Assembly: GCA_964646615.1 (NCBI GenBank)
Contig: CAZYEV010000019.1
Span: 78,731 to 142,730, forward strand
Direction of reading: 5' to 3'
DNA: 64,000 nt
Origin: M3007 sp964646615
GTDB taxonomy: Bacteria > Bacteroidota > Bacteroidia > Chitinophagales > Saprospiraceae
In this document: piece after piece, positions 45,918 through 54,120 of the stretch
Numbering within the stretch: the first letter of the stretch is position 1
How the letters are laid out: every line of letters starts with the position of its first letter
The notes under the pieces: model-generated
Seen by the model: only the letters and a program-made list of their open reading frames with translations
What the model was told of the DNA's origin: nothing
Databases searched by the model: none
Program-made: the position numbers and the translations under genes

Positions 45918-47192
45918 TTAGCGGTTGACGCGAATTTCGCTCAGCAGACGCGGGTGACGGGGGTCGCTGGTGTCGTACTGGAAGAAGCCGCTTTCGCCGA
46001 TGACCAGCAGGTGTTGTGGTGTCAGCGCGATGGCGTCGTAGGTCTTGATGCCGCGCACGTGGCACAGTTGCTTCAAATCTTTGGGGTTGGTTTTGTCAAA
46101 AATCTTCAGCCCGTCGTCGCACAGGAAGAGCAGGTTGCCAGCTACGGACAGGCCCATGGGCCTGGTCATCGGATAGGTGCGCGTGCGCGTTACCTGTGGC
46201 AACTGGCGGATATCGAGCACGTCCAGCTGGTTCAGACTATTGTTGTTGCAATCGGTGCCGGCGTGCAGCGTAACATAGGCGTTCTCTTCGTCGCACACCA
46301 CCGGGTCGCAGCCGGTTACATGCTGGAAGGTGGCCTCGCGTGTGGGCGCGGCGGGGTTGTCTAAGTGGAAGATGTGTACGGCGGTGTTGGAGCCGATAAA
46401 CAGGCGGTTCTTCCACGGGAAAATGGTTTCGATGTTCCAGCCGACGTTCTGACTTTGCAGACGCGCAGGGCAGGCCGGGTTGGCGGTAGAAAAGCTGTGC
46501 AAGTTCTGGTTATCCACGCAGTACAGGTAGTTGCCCCACTGGCCGAAGCGGGCAAAAGAGCCGGCGATGCCTGCGGGCAAGGCATTGATGCCTGCTCCAT
46601 TGGAGAAGGCCGCCTCGCGTCCACTTTTCACAGCGAAGGCTCCGTCGCCGCACCGATACCACTCTTCGCCGTACTTGGGGTCTTTGCAGTTGAGTGTTTC
46701 CGTGATTTCGCTCTGCTGGTAGCCGACAAGGTAGCCCTTGCCTGGGGTGAAGCCCTGCAGTCGGAAGACTTCCTGGGCTCGGCACACCATTTTGGGCTGG
46801 TGTACATCGCTGACGTCTAAGGCCAGCAGGTCCACGTACTGGTCGGCGTACAGATAATGGCCGCGCATAGCCATGTCCACGTTGCCCGGGATTTTCCAGA
46901 ACACCACGGGCACGGGGCGGTTGGGGTCGCTGTTGTCGAAGACGTGGATACCTTGCTTTTGCTCGTTGATGAGCAGGTAATGGCCCATGAAGTACAGCTT
47001 GCCGGGCTTTCGGAGCGGACGAGGCGCCTCGGCCACGACGGCGGTGTTGCGGAAGTCATCGGGCATGACATACATGGGCTCATAGCGCACATAGGTGAGC
47101 GTGCTCCGACACTCGTCGCGCAGGCAGCCGGGCAGCGTCAGGGCAGCACCGGCGAAGAGCGCACCAGCAAAAAGGAAATAGGTCAGTCGCAT
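45918..47192 (-). CDS. LVIVD-repeat surface/periplasmic lipoprotein
   Basis: 424 residues from ATG 47192. The lipobox is LPGC at the end of the signal peptide, so the mature protein is lipid-anchored. The body is a propeller-like series of LVIVD repeats: HYLLINEQKQGIHVFDNSDP, HYLYADQYVDLLALDVSDVH, NRLFIGSNTAVHIFHLDNPA, NLLFLCDDGLKIFDKTNPKD. Such proteins are common in Bacteroidota and of unknown function. It is the first gene of the minus-strand envelope cluster. Confidence 0.82.
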   Translation of the reverse strand: MRLTYFLFAGALFAGAALTLPGCLRDECRSTLTYVRYEPMYVMPDDFRNTAVVAEAPRPLRKPGKLYFMGHYLLINEQKQGIHVFDNSDPNRPVPVVFWKIPGNVDMAMRGHYLYADQYVDLLALDVSDVHQPKMVCRAQEVFRLQGFTPGKGYLVGYQQSEITETLNCKDPKYGEEWYRCGDGAFAVKSGREAAFSNGAGINALPAGIAGSFARFGQWGNYLYCVDNQNLHSFSTANPACPARLQSQNVGWNIETIFPWKNRLFIGSNTAVHIFHLDNPAAPTREATFQHVTGCDPVVCDEENAYVTLHAGTDCNNNSLNQLDVLDIRQLPQVTRTRTYPMTRPMGLSVAGNLLFLCDDGLKIFDKTNPKDLKQLCHVRGIKTYDAIALTPQHLLVIGESGFFQYDTSDPRHPRLLSEIRVNR

Positions 47193-47314
47193 GGCTGAAA
47201 GAACAGGTTGGGTGAAGGGATAGCGCAACGGGCTCGAAAGCACAGCGCTTTTACCTGCCCAGACAGCTCACTGCGGCAGCCGGGTTGGAAGAAGGGCGCT
47301 CTTTTTTAAGAGTT

Positions 47315-47350
47315 TATGCAAATCAGGGAATGAACTCCCGGATTTGCATA
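47315..47350. other. Perfect-stem hairpin between parB and the LVIVD gene
   Basis: Arms TATGCAAATC and GATTTGCATA, then inner arms GGGA/TCCC around ATGAAC, give a 14-bp stem with one opposed mismatch pair (A-G). No T-run follows on either strand. It lies 31 bases beyond the parB stop and could end the parAB transcript or bind a protein. Confidence 0.6.
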
Positions 47351-47380
47351 GAATTGTCCGCGTATGGTGTTTAAAGCCCT

Positions 47381-48292
47381 TCAATCCTTTTCCGCCAGGA
47401 TGTCCAGCATGCGGTTCAGTTCGGCGTCGTTGTCGAATTTGATGATGATTTGGCCTTTGCCGCGTTCATTGCGTTTGAGGTCCACTTTGGCGCCGAAGAA
47501 GGCACTGAAGCGGTCTTGCACGTCGCGCAGGGCATCGGGCAGGCGTTTGTCAGTGCGGGTTTTTTTGCCCAGGCGTTCGGCCTGGTGTCGGGCGATGATG
47601 TCCTCGACGGCACGCACGGAGAGGTCGTCTTTGAGGATTTGGCGCAGGAGCGAAAGCTGGAAGGCGATGTCGCTCACTCCGGCTAAGGCCCGGGCGTGGC
47701 CCATGCTGATGGAGCCATTTTTAATGGCCTGCTGGATGTCCACGGGCAGTTTGAGCAGGCGCAGGTAGTTGGTGATGGTGCTGCGCTGTTTGCCTACGCG
47801 CTCGGAGAGCTGTTCGTCGGTCAGGCTGCACTCTTCTTTGAGGCGCTGGTAGGAAATGGCGATTTCGATGGCGTTGAGGTCCTGGCGCTGGATGTTTTCG
47901 ATGAGCGCCATTTCCAGCATCTGCTGGTCGTCGGCGATGCGGACGTAGGCGGGTATTTCCGTCAGGCCGGCCATCTGGCTGGCGCGGAAGCGGCGTTCGC
48001 CGGAGATGAGCTGGTAGGCGCGGTCGTGCAGGCGGCGCACGGTGATGGGCTGAATGAGGCCGTGCACCCGGATACTATCGGCCAGTTCTTGCAGGGCTTG
48101 CTGGTCAAATTCCGTGCGTGGCTGGAAAGGGTTGGCCTCAATCTGCTCGATGGGCAGCATGGCCGTGGTGTGGGTCAGCTCGCGCACGACGGCTTGCGGA
48201 TTTTCCTGGACGGCTTGTTCCAACTCGGCCGGGTTGGCCAGAAGGGCCCGGATGCCTTTGCCGAAGTCGGTTTTGCTCAGTTTTTTCGACAT
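47381..48292 (-). CDS. parB: Chromosome-partitioning protein ParB
   Basis: 303 residues. The ParB/Srx domain contains IEANPFQPRTEFDQQALQEL and the CTP-binding ISGERRFRASQMAGL; then come KorB-type helix-turn-helix segments (SLTDEQLSERVGKQRSTITN) and the ALAGVSD motif, and a C-terminal dimer domain. ParB binds parS, slides as a CTP clamp and is moved by ParA. The gene follows parA by eight bases. I found no canonical parS (TGTTNCACGTGAAACA type) in the window. Confidence 0.95.
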   Translation of the reverse strand: MSKKLSKTDFGKGIRALLANPAELEQAVQENPQAVVRELTHTTAMLPIEQIEANPFQPRTEFDQQALQELADSIRVHGLIQPITVRRLHDRAYQLISGERRFRASQMAGLTEIPAYVRIADDQQMLEMALIENIQRQDLNAIEIAISYQRLKEECSLTDEQLSERVGKQRSTITNYLRLLKLPVDIQQAIKNGSISMGHARALAGVSDIAFQLSLLRQILKDDLSVRAVEDIIARHQAERLGKKTRTDKRLPDALRDVQDRFSAFFGAKVDLKRNERGKGQIIIKFDNDAELNRMLDILAEKD

Positions 48293-48300
48293 GGTGGCGA

Positions 48301-49071
48301 TTAGTTCGCGGCGTTGCGCTGCAGAAATTCGTTGGCTAAGTTAAAAAAGTTCACGGCGCCCTTGCTGCTCACGTCGTACATGGCCACAGGCACGTGCTGC
48401 ATGGGCGCTTCGGCCACGCGGGAGTTGCGGTGAATGATGGTTTCAAAAACGTAGTCGGTGCTGCTGTTGCGCACCTCTTCCACAATGGCGTTGGCCAGAC
48501 GCAGACGGCTGTCGTACATGGAGATGAGCAACCCCTCGACCTTAAGGTTCGGGTTGTAGCCCTGTTTCACCAATGCAATCGTATTCTTCAACTTGGCCAG
48601 CCCCTCAAAGGAGAACATCTCGCACTGCACCGGAATGAGCACCGTGTCGGCAGCCACCAGCGCGTTCACGGTGATGAGGCCCAACGACGGCAGGCAGTCA
48701 ATGAAAATGAAATCGTAGTCGTCGCGCACCTGGCGGACAATGTCGCGCAGGATGTACTCGCGCTTGGAGCGATTGACCAGTTCCACATCGGCGCCTACTA
48801 AGTTGATGCTCGAAGGCAGCAACCACAGGTTGGGTGTCTCGGTGGCTACGATGGCCGTGCGCGGGTCAGCACCACCAACCATGCAATCATACAGGCCGAC
48901 GGTGTTTTCATCGGTAATGACGCCCACGCCCGAAGAGGCATTGGCCTGTGGGTCGGCGTCAATGAGCAGCACGCGCTTTTCTAAGATGGCTAACGAAGCC
49001 GCAAGGTTGATGGCGGTGGTCGTTTTGCCTACGCCGCCTTTCTGGTTGGCTATGGTGATGATTTTTCCCAT
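48301..49071 (-). CDS. parA: Chromosome-partitioning ATPase ParA/Soj
   Basis: 256 residues. The deviant Walker A is NQKGGVGKTTTAINL, Walker B region FIFIDCLPSLG. It drives ParB-parS complexes apart. It is the first gene of parAB. Directly upstream, from 49 bases before the start, lies a four-copy palindrome array (49120-49214). Confidence 0.96.
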   Translation of the reverse strand: MGKIITIANQKGGVGKTTTAINLAASLAILEKRVLLIDADPQANASSGVGVITDENTVGLYDCMVGGADPRTAIVATETPNLWLLPSSINLVGADVELVNRSKREYILRDIVRQVRDDYDFIFIDCLPSLGLITVNALVAADTVLIPVQCEMFSFEGLAKLKNTIALVKQGYNPNLKVEGLLISMYDSRLRLANAIVEEVRNSSTDYVFETIIHRNSRVAEAPMQHVPVAMYDVSSKGAVNFFNLANEFLQRNAAN

Positions 49072-49119
49072 GATGGATTGTTTTTTTCTTGTTGCTCAGG
49101 CTTTTGTGTGTGGTGTGGA

Positions 49120-49214
49120 GGCCAAACAAGTTTGGCCGTTACGGGGGCTAAACAAGTTTAGCCGTTGCGGGGGCCAAACAAGTTTGGCCGTTACGGGGCT
49201 GAACCGGTTTAGCC
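49120..49214. repeat. Four-copy array of the GGCCAAACAAGTTTGGCC palindrome upstream of parA
   Basis: Copies at 49120, 49146, 49172 and 49197 (18 bases each): GGCCAAACAAGTTTGGCC, GGCTAAACAAGTTTAGCC, a repeat of the first, and GGCTGAACCGGTTTAGCC. Changes in one arm are matched in the other, so the palindrome, not the letters, is kept. Spacers of eight bases are GTTACGGG or GTTGCGGG. The last copy contains the stop codon of the hydrolase gene at 49209. Confidence 0.9.
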
Positions 49215-49901
49215 GTTGCGGAGGTTGAAGGTCTCGCCGATGGCGGGCAGGTGCAGGTGTTTGCCCTTTTCGGCGAAGGCCGCCCGGGCTTGTTCGTGGT
49301 CAATTTTGATGAAGCCGAAGGTGTCGAAATGGCAGCCAATGACGTGGTTGCAAGAGATGAAATCGCTGGCCAGCACGGCATCCTCGTAGTCCATAGTGAA
49401 GTTGGAGCCGATGGGCAAGATGGCTGCCGTCAGCGGCGGGCAGATGCGTGGGATGAGTTGCATGTCGGTCGTGAGCGCCGTATCGCCCGCCACATACAGC
49501 ACCCCGTCGGGAGTATCGAGCACGAAGCCCACGGGTTCGCCGCCGTAGGAGCCGTCGGGGAAGCTGCTGCTGTGCGCAGCGTTGACCATTTTCACGCGCC
49601 CAAAATCAAACGACCACCAGCCACCCTTATTCATGGGGTGCCCTTTGTAGCCTTTGGCGCTGTAATGGGCGTAGATTTCCCAAATACCCACGATGACCGC
49701 TTCCGGGTTGTGCGCCATGACCGTTTCCACATCGGCCACGTGGTCGCTGTGGGCGTGGGTGAGCAGCACGTAGTCGCAGCGAATGTCTTCAACGCGAATA
49801 TGCTTCGCCAGCGGGTTGCCCGACACGAAGGGGTCGAACAACAGGCGCTTGCCGCCGGCCTCTACCAGAAAGCACGAATGCCCGAAGTAGGTGATTTTCA
49901 T
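49209..49901 (-). CDS. Metal-dependent hydrolase of the MBL-fold UPF0173/UlaG-like type
   Basis: 230 residues. MKITYFGHSCFLVEAGGKRL then LTHAHSDHVAD (H-x-H-x-D-H) and GDTALTTDM form the binuclear zinc site of the UPF0173 group. Substrate unknown. The last codons and stop fall within the palindromic repeat array, so the C-terminal NG-stop is repeat-derived. A minus-strand TATCTTTG box lies 32 bases upstream of the start. Confidence 0.9.
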   Translation of the reverse strand: MKITYFGHSCFLVEAGGKRLLFDPFVSGNPLAKHIRVEDIRCDYVLLTHAHSDHVADVETVMAHNPEAVIVGIWEIYAHYSAKGYKGHPMNKGGWWSFDFGRVKMVNAAHSSSFPDGSYGGEPVGFVLDTPDGVLYVAGDTALTTDMQLIPRICPPLTAAILPIGSNFTMDYEDAVLASDFISCNHVIGCHFDTFGFIKIDHEQARAAFAEKGKHLHLPAIGETFNLRNG

Positions 49902-49932
49902 GGAAAAGAGCCTTTTTTCTTCAAAAATCGAG

Positions 49933-49940
49933 CAAAGATA
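49933..49940 (-). promoter_or_regulatory. -7 box TATCTTTG of the UPF0173-type gene
   Basis: The minus strand reads TATCTTTG, matching TAnnTTTG, 32 bases upstream of the start at 49901. Confidence 0.5.
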
Positions 49941-50043
49941 GGTGGCAGCGGAGGAATTGGCGCTGTTCCGGTGGTGTTAAGTTATCCACCCACGCATGGG
50001 GAAAAGGCGCTGTAAAGGCGTGGAAAAACGGCCCGAGCGCGCC

Positions 50044-50051
50044 TACCTTTG
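50044..50051 (+). promoter_or_regulatory. -7 box TACCTTTG of the S4-domain gene
   Basis: Exact TACCTTTG, 30 bases upstream of the S4-domain start; no clear -33 element. Confidence 0.6.
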
Positions 50052-50080
50052 TCGCCCTAACGGTCGAATTTCAGCGCTTT

Positions 50081-50491
50081 ATGACGAAAGTTCGTGTGGA
50101 CAAATGGCTGTGGAGTGTGCGCATTTTTAAGAGCCGTACGCTGGCCACCGACGCCTGCAAGGCCGGGCGCGTGCGCATGGACGGCGAGCCGCTCAAGCCT
50201 TCGCACCTCATCGGCGAAGGCGACGTACTCACGGTGCGCAAAGAGGGCTTCAACTTCCAGTATCGCGTGCTGCAACTCATCGAAAAGCGCGTCGGCGCAC
50301 CCATTGCCGCCACTTGCTACGAAGACATCACGCCCGCCGAAGAGCGCAATAAATACAACGCCTGGTTTCTCAATGCCGCCGGCAGTGCCGAAAAGCGCGA
50401 AAAAGGCGCCGGACGCCCCACCAAAAAAGAACGCCGCGAACTCGACGAGTTCAAAGAAAGCGCCATCGAGTGGGACCTCGATGAGGAATAA
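50081..50491 (+). CDS. S4-domain RNA-binding protein (Hsp15-like)
   Basis: 136 residues. MTKVRVDKWLWSVRIFKSRT begins an S4 RNA-binding domain (about 3-65), as in Hsp15/HslR, which binds stalled 50S subunits carrying nascent tRNA. The tail is charged (EKREKGAGRPTKKERRELDE). Single gene with its own promoter box. Confidence 0.88.
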   Translation: MTKVRVDKWLWSVRIFKSRTLATDACKAGRVRMDGEPLKPSHLIGEGDVLTVRKEGFNFQYRVLQLIEKRVGAPIAATCYEDITPAEERNKYNAWFLNAAGSAEKREKGAGRPTKKERRELDEFKESAIEWDLDEE

Positions 50492-50529
50492 CATCGGTCT
50501 GCAGCGCCCGAAAGACGCCGCACGGCAAC

Positions 50530-50844
50530 TTACATCAGGCCAAACATTTTGGCGTATTTAAGCATCTCGCCCGGGTTGCGGATGGAGAGCTTGCCGGTCA
50601 TCATGGCCATCATAGGATTCAGCTCGCCAGCCAGGATTTTGGCAAACGCCTCGGCAGAGGTTTTTACCGACGAGTTGGCTTCGCCAGAAAGGCCTTCGCT
50701 GACACTGACCTGGCCGTTTTCGACGCGCACGGTGAACTGGCCAGCGCCGGCAATATCGAAGTGAAAAGTGGCCTGGTCGCCCTGGATGTCTTCGGGGTTG
50801 ACGCGGCTGGGGAGGTCAAGGAGGAATTGTTTGACGTCGAGCAT
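50530..50844 (-). CDS. SCP2 sterol-binding-domain protein
   Basis: 104 residues from ATG 50844 (MLDVKQFLLDLPSRVNPEDI). The pattern ATFHFDIAGAGQFTVRVENG then KTSAEAFAKILAGELNPMMA and MTGKLSIRNPGEMLKYAKMF is the SCP2 lipid-binding fold, where the last part is the G-K-[LIM]-x-[IV]-x-G/N-[DN] signature. Probable small lipid-binding protein of the cytoplasm. The frame continues upstream through the palindromic repeat but that part is not coding. Confidence 0.87.
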   Translation of the reverse strand: MLDVKQFLLDLPSRVNPEDIQGDQATFHFDIAGAGQFTVRVENGQVSVSEGLSGEANSSVKTSAEAFAKILAGELNPMMAMMTGKLSIRNPGEMLKYAKMFGLM

Positions 50845-50868
50845 GCGGTGTGTTTTTGCTGGTGAGGT

Positions 50869-50911
50869 GGCCAAACAAGTTTGGCGGTTACTGGGCCAAA
50901 CAAGTTCGGCG
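50869..50911. repeat. Two copies of the GGCCAAACAAGTTTGGCC family
   Basis: GGCCAAACAAGTTTGGCG at 50869-50886 and GGCCAAACAAGTTCGGCG at 50894-50911, 25 bases apart, each followed by GTTAC. They lie between the divergent SCP2 and GDPD genes, just upstream of the GDPD promoter box. The second copy has one unmatched arm change. Confidence 0.85.
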
Positions 50912-50927
50912 GTTACGGGGACTGGGC

Positions 50928-50935
50928 TACCTTTG
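50928..50935 (+). promoter_or_regulatory. -7 box TACCTTTG of the GDPD gene
   Basis: Exact TACCTTTG, 39 bases upstream of the GDPD start. The palindromic repeats end 17 bases upstream and could overlap the -33 region. Confidence 0.6.
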
Positions 50936-50973
50936 GGCGGCGCCAAAAGGCGCTCAAAGAAACGGTGTTGCGT

Positions 50974-51879
50974 ATGAGTGTACCAAATTTGCCTTTCAAG
51001 ACGAGCGCTTTTGTCTGGGCGCTCTTGCTGTTTTTTTCTTGTAAATCGTTGGAAAACAGGTCTGTAACGGTGCCACCTGGTTTTGACTGGCAAGGCCACC
51101 GCGGTGCGCGCGGTCTGGCGCCGGAAAACAGCGTTCCCGGCTTTTTGCGCGCGCTGGAGTTTGCGCAGATAACGACGCTGGAGCTCGACCTGGCGGTGTC
51201 GAAAGACCATCAGCTGATAGTGAGCCATGAGCCGTGGTTTAGCGCCGACATCTGCCTGCGGCCCGACGGCAGCCGCATACCTGCCTCGGAGGCGGAGAAG
51301 GTGTTTCTGTACCAGTTGACGGCCGCCGAAATACGCGCCTACGACTGCGGCAGCCTGCGCCACCCGCGCTTTCCGGAGCAGGTGCCGCAACCGACCCACA
51401 AGCCCACCCTGCGCGAGGTCGTCGAGGCTGTGCGCAAGGCCTACCCTGAGCGGCCTGTGCGCTGGAACATCGAAATCAAGAGTCGCCCTGAGTGGGACGG
51501 CATCCGCACGCCGCCCGTGGACACGTTCGCCCGCTTAGTGGTCGCGGAAATCGCAGCCCTCGGCCTGCAAGGCAGCTGCACAGTGCAGTCCTTCGACCCC
51601 CGCGCCTTGCGCGCCGTGCGCGCGCTCAACCCCAACCTGACGCTGGCCCTGCTGGTGGAAAACGTGCTCAGCCCGGCCAAAAACCTCGAGCGCTTAGGCT
51701 TTACACCGGCCATCTACAGCCCCTATCACGCCCTCGTCAAATCCGCCACCGTGCGCTTTTGCCGCCAAAAAGGCATGAAACTCATCCCCTGGACGGTCAA
51801 CGACACCCCCACCATGCGCCGCCTCATCCAACTCGGCGTGGACGGCATCATCACCGACTACCCCAACCGCACCCCGTAG
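50974..51879 (+). CDS. Glycerophosphodiester phosphodiesterase (GDPD), exported lipoprotein
   Basis: 301 residues from ATG 50974. The signal FVWALLLFFSC ends in a lipobox-like Cys. The catalytic GDPD core is GFDWQGHRGARGLAPENSVP (HRG..PEN), with ELDLAVSKDHQLIVSHEPWF giving the E-x-D metal ligands and His, and NIEIKSRP later. It hydrolyses glycerophosphodiesters to glycerol-3-phosphate. The stop codon TAG is two bases from the inverted palindromic repeat at 51881. Confidence 0.9.
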   Translation: MSVPNLPFKTSAFVWALLLFFSCKSLENRSVTVPPGFDWQGHRGARGLAPENSVPGFLRALEFAQITTLELDLAVSKDHQLIVSHEPWFSADICLRPDGSRIPASEAEKVFLYQLTAAEIRAYDCGSLRHPRFPEQVPQPTHKPTLREVVEAVRKAYPERPVRWNIEIKSRPEWDGIRTPPVDTFARLVVAEIAALGLQGSCTVQSFDPRALRAVRALNPNLTLALLVENVLSPAKNLERLGFTPAIYSPYHALVKSATVRFCRQKGMKLIPWTVNDTPTMRRLIQLGVDGIITDYPNRTP

Positions 51880-51880
51880 C

Positions 51881-51898
51881 GGCCAAACTTGTTTGGCC
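51881..51898. repeat. Single inverted copy of the palindrome family
   Basis: GGCCAAACTTGTTTGGCC is the reverse complement of the main unit; reading the minus strand it is followed by GCTACGGGG, matching the usual GTTACGGGG spacer. It sits between the convergent GDPD and glutathione peroxidase gene ends. Confidence 0.85.
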
Positions 51899-51908
51899 AA
51901 TACCACGC

Positions 51909-52517
51909 CTACAGCTCCAACGCCCCCAAAAACTCCGCACTCTCCGGCTTCACCTTCGGCCCGAAGAAGTGCGTCAGTTCCCCTTTCTCATTGAGCAGGT
52001 ACTTGCAAAAGTTCCACGTCGGTTCCTGGCTGTTCCAGCCGTTTTGCTGCGGGTCGGTCAGCCAGCGATAGAGGGGCGCTTTAGCATCACCCTTGACGTG
52101 CACTTTCTCGAACATCGGGAACGTAACACCGTAGTTTTTCTGGCAGAATTCGGCAATTTCTTGAGCAGAGCCAGGCTCCTGATTCAGGAAGTCGTTGCAG
52201 GGGAAGCCCAACACGACCACGCGATCCTGGTGCTCGCGGTAGAACTTCTCCCAGTCGGCGTACTGCGGGGTGTAGCCGCATTTAGAAGCGACGTTGAGCA
52301 CGACGATTTTTTTGCCCCGAAAGCGCTCCATCGAGACAGGCTGGCCGTCGAGCGACGGAACGGTGAACGAATAAAAAGAGGTGGAGGTCGGGAGCGTGTC
52401 CTTTCGGGGTTGCGCGGCAGAGGGCCGTGCGGCAATCTGGTTGGCGTCGAAGCAGCTGCTCAGGGCAGCGCCAGAGATGAAAAGCCAGAGGAATGCGAAC
52501 GTGAAAAATCTGGACAT
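51909..52517 (-). CDS. Glutathione/thioredoxin-type peroxidase, lipoprotein
   Basis: 202 residues. The leader ends in ALSSC, a lipobox, so it is probably attached to a membrane on the periplasmic side. The core has NVASKCGYTPQYADWEKFY (peroxidatic Cys, not Sec), GFPCNDFLNQEPG and WNFCKYLLNEKGEL. Bacterial enzymes of this family mostly use thioredoxin-like reductants. Convergent with the GDPD gene. Confidence 0.9.
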   Translation of the reverse strand: MSRFFTFAFLWLFISGAALSSCFDANQIAARPSAAQPRKDTLPTSTSFYSFTVPSLDGQPVSMERFRGKKIVVLNVASKCGYTPQYADWEKFYREHQDRVVVLGFPCNDFLNQEPGSAQEIAEFCQKNYGVTFPMFEKVHVKGDAKAPLYRWLTDPQQNGWNSQEPTWNFCKYLLNEKGELTHFFGPKVKPESAEFLGALEL

Positions 52518-52561
52518 GACAGATGTGTTTTTGTGCAGTCTGAGAACACGCCTCCGGACGA

Positions 52562-52591
52562 TTGGTTGAACAACCGGGCTTTATATCTTTG
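52562..52591 (+). promoter_or_regulatory. Promoter of the GH1 gene
   Basis: TTG at 52562-52564, a 19-base spacer, then TATCTTTG (52584-52591), 43 bases upstream of the GH1 start. Both elements and spacing fit the Bacteroidota consensus. Confidence 0.6.
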
Positions 52592-52634
52592 TGAGTCCGT
52601 TTCAGGCGCATCAACCGACCTGGCGGGCTACAGG

Positions 52635-54071
52635 ATGCACAGAAGAACCTTTCTCCGTCTGTTGGGCGTCAGTGCATTGGCGCCGTGGGTGCCCGGGCCG
52701 CTGCGCGCGCTGACGTATTCGGCCACAGACTTTCGCAGGGCCGACTTTGGCAACGATTTCGTTTGGGGCACCGCCACGGCGGCCTACCAGATTGAAGGTG
52801 CCGTGCACGAAGACGGGCGTGGCCCGTCGGTTTGGGATACCTTTTGCAGCCGCAAAGGCAGGATAAAAACCGGCGAAACGGGCGATGTGGCGTGCGATTT
52901 TTACCACCGCTATGCGGAGGATTTGCGCCTGCTGCGCGCGATGAATTTTGGCGCATTTCGCTTTTCTATCGCCTGGGCGCGCGTCTTGCCGCAGGGGGCG
53001 GGCAAAGTGAACCCAAAGGGGCTGGACTTTTACCAGCGGGTGGTGGACGAATGCCTGCGCCTGGGCATAGAGCCCTGGATAACGCTCTACCACTGGGACC
53101 TGCCTCAGGCACTGGAAGACCGCGGCGGCTGGACAAACCGCGACGTGGTGGGCTGGTTTTCGGATTACGCCGACGCCTGCACGCGCGCACTGGGCGACCG
53201 CGTCCGGCATTGGATGATACTCAACGAACCGTTAGTGTTCACGGCTGCGGGCTATTTCGCCGGCTTTCACGCGCCCGGGCGCAAGGGCCTGAAAAACTTC
53301 CTGCCCGCCGTGCACCACGCTGCCCTGTGCCAGGCTGAGGGCGGGCGCGTGGTGCGGCAAAACGTCAGGCAGGCGCACATCGGGACGACGTTTTCGTGCA
53401 CGCCCGTTGACCCGGCCACCGAGCGCGAGAAAGACCAGCGGGCGGCCCGGCGCTTCGATATCCTGTTCAATCGCCTGTTCGTCGAGCCGGCGCTGGGCAT
53501 GGGCTATCCCAAAGGCTTTAAGGCCTTAGAAAAATTAGAAAAATACATGCGCCCGGGCGATGGGGAGCGGTTGCGCTTCGATTTTGATTTCATCGGCCTG
53601 CAAAATTACTTTCGCACGGTGGCCAAAAAGGCACTGTTCCCGCCCTATTTGTGGGCCAAAGAAGTACCGCCCGCCAGGCGCGGCATTTCTTCCGAAGACA
53701 TTACGGAAATGGACTGGGAGGTGTATCCGGAGGGCATCTATCGCATCCTACGGCAGTTTGCCGCGTATGCGGGGGTGAAGCAGATGGTCATCACTGAAAA
53801 CGGCGCGGCCTTCCCGGATGAGCGCGTGGGCGATGCCGTACACGATGCCCGTCGGGTGCGCTTTTTTCAGCAGTATCTTGCTCAGGTGCTCCGTGCTAAG
53901 CGCGAAGGTGCGCCAGTGGTAGGCTATTTCGCCTGGACGCTTATGGACAACTTTGAGTGGGCGGAAGGCTATCGCCCCCGCTTCGGATTGGTGCACGTGG
54001 ACTTTGCCACGCAGCAGCGCACCGTGAAAGACTCCGGGCGTTGGTTCCAGGCGTTTTTGGGCGAACGCTGA
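52635..54071 (+). CDS. GH1 beta-glucosidase, Tat-exported
   Basis: 478 residues from ATG 52635. The leader HRRTFLRLLGVSALAPWVPG is a twin-arginine type signal. The GH1 barrel follows: DFVWGTATAAYQIEGAVHED, HWDLPQALEDRGGW, WMILNEP (acid/base Glu198), VITENG (nucleophile Glu388) and GYFAWTLMDNFEWAEGYRPR. It hydrolyses beta-glucosides or beta-galactosides in the periplasm. The frame is open far upstream but across other genes' sequence, so the start at the Tat motif is chosen. Confidence 0.93.
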   Translation: MHRRTFLRLLGVSALAPWVPGPLRALTYSATDFRRADFGNDFVWGTATAAYQIEGAVHEDGRGPSVWDTFCSRKGRIKTGETGDVACDFYHRYAEDLRLLRAMNFGAFRFSIAWARVLPQGAGKVNPKGLDFYQRVVDECLRLGIEPWITLYHWDLPQALEDRGGWTNRDVVGWFSDYADACTRALGDRVRHWMILNEPLVFTAAGYFAGFHAPGRKGLKNFLPAVHHAALCQAEGGRVVRQNVRQAHIGTTFSCTPVDPATEREKDQRAARRFDILFNRLFVEPALGMGYPKGFKALEKLEKYMRPGDGERLRFDFDFIGLQNYFRTVAKKALFPPYLWAKEVPPARRGISSEDITEMDWEVYPEGIYRILRQFAAYAGVKQMVITENGAAFPDERVGDAVHDARRVRFFQQYLAQVLRAKREGAPVVGYFAWTLMDNFEWAEGYRPRFGLVHVDFATQQRTVKDSGRWFQAFLGER

Positions 54072-54120
54072 CGATGGTGGCTTACTTTTGCTTTTCATTC
54101 ATCATCATCCGGTTGGACTT

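Noticed and set aside
49120..49214. CRISPR-like array (four regular repeats)
   Set aside because: Spacers are only eight bases and are themselves conserved, repeats are palindromic and vary in a paired manner, and there are no cas genes nearby.
50845..51399. Extended version of the SCP2-domain protein (289 residues)
   Set aside because: The extra part is antisense to the GDPD gene and crosses the repeats; SCP2 homology starts at the ATG at 50844.
47381..51900. The 18-bp palindromes as canonical parS sites
   Set aside because: The known parS core has CACGTG in the centre; these have CAAG or CGAG. The position beside parAB is noted as a hypothesis only.
51492..52634. Very long N-terminus of the GH1 protein
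   Set aside because: It is antisense or out of frame to the GDPD and peroxidase genes and has arginine/proline-rich composition typical of shadow frames; the Tat signal marks the start at 52635.
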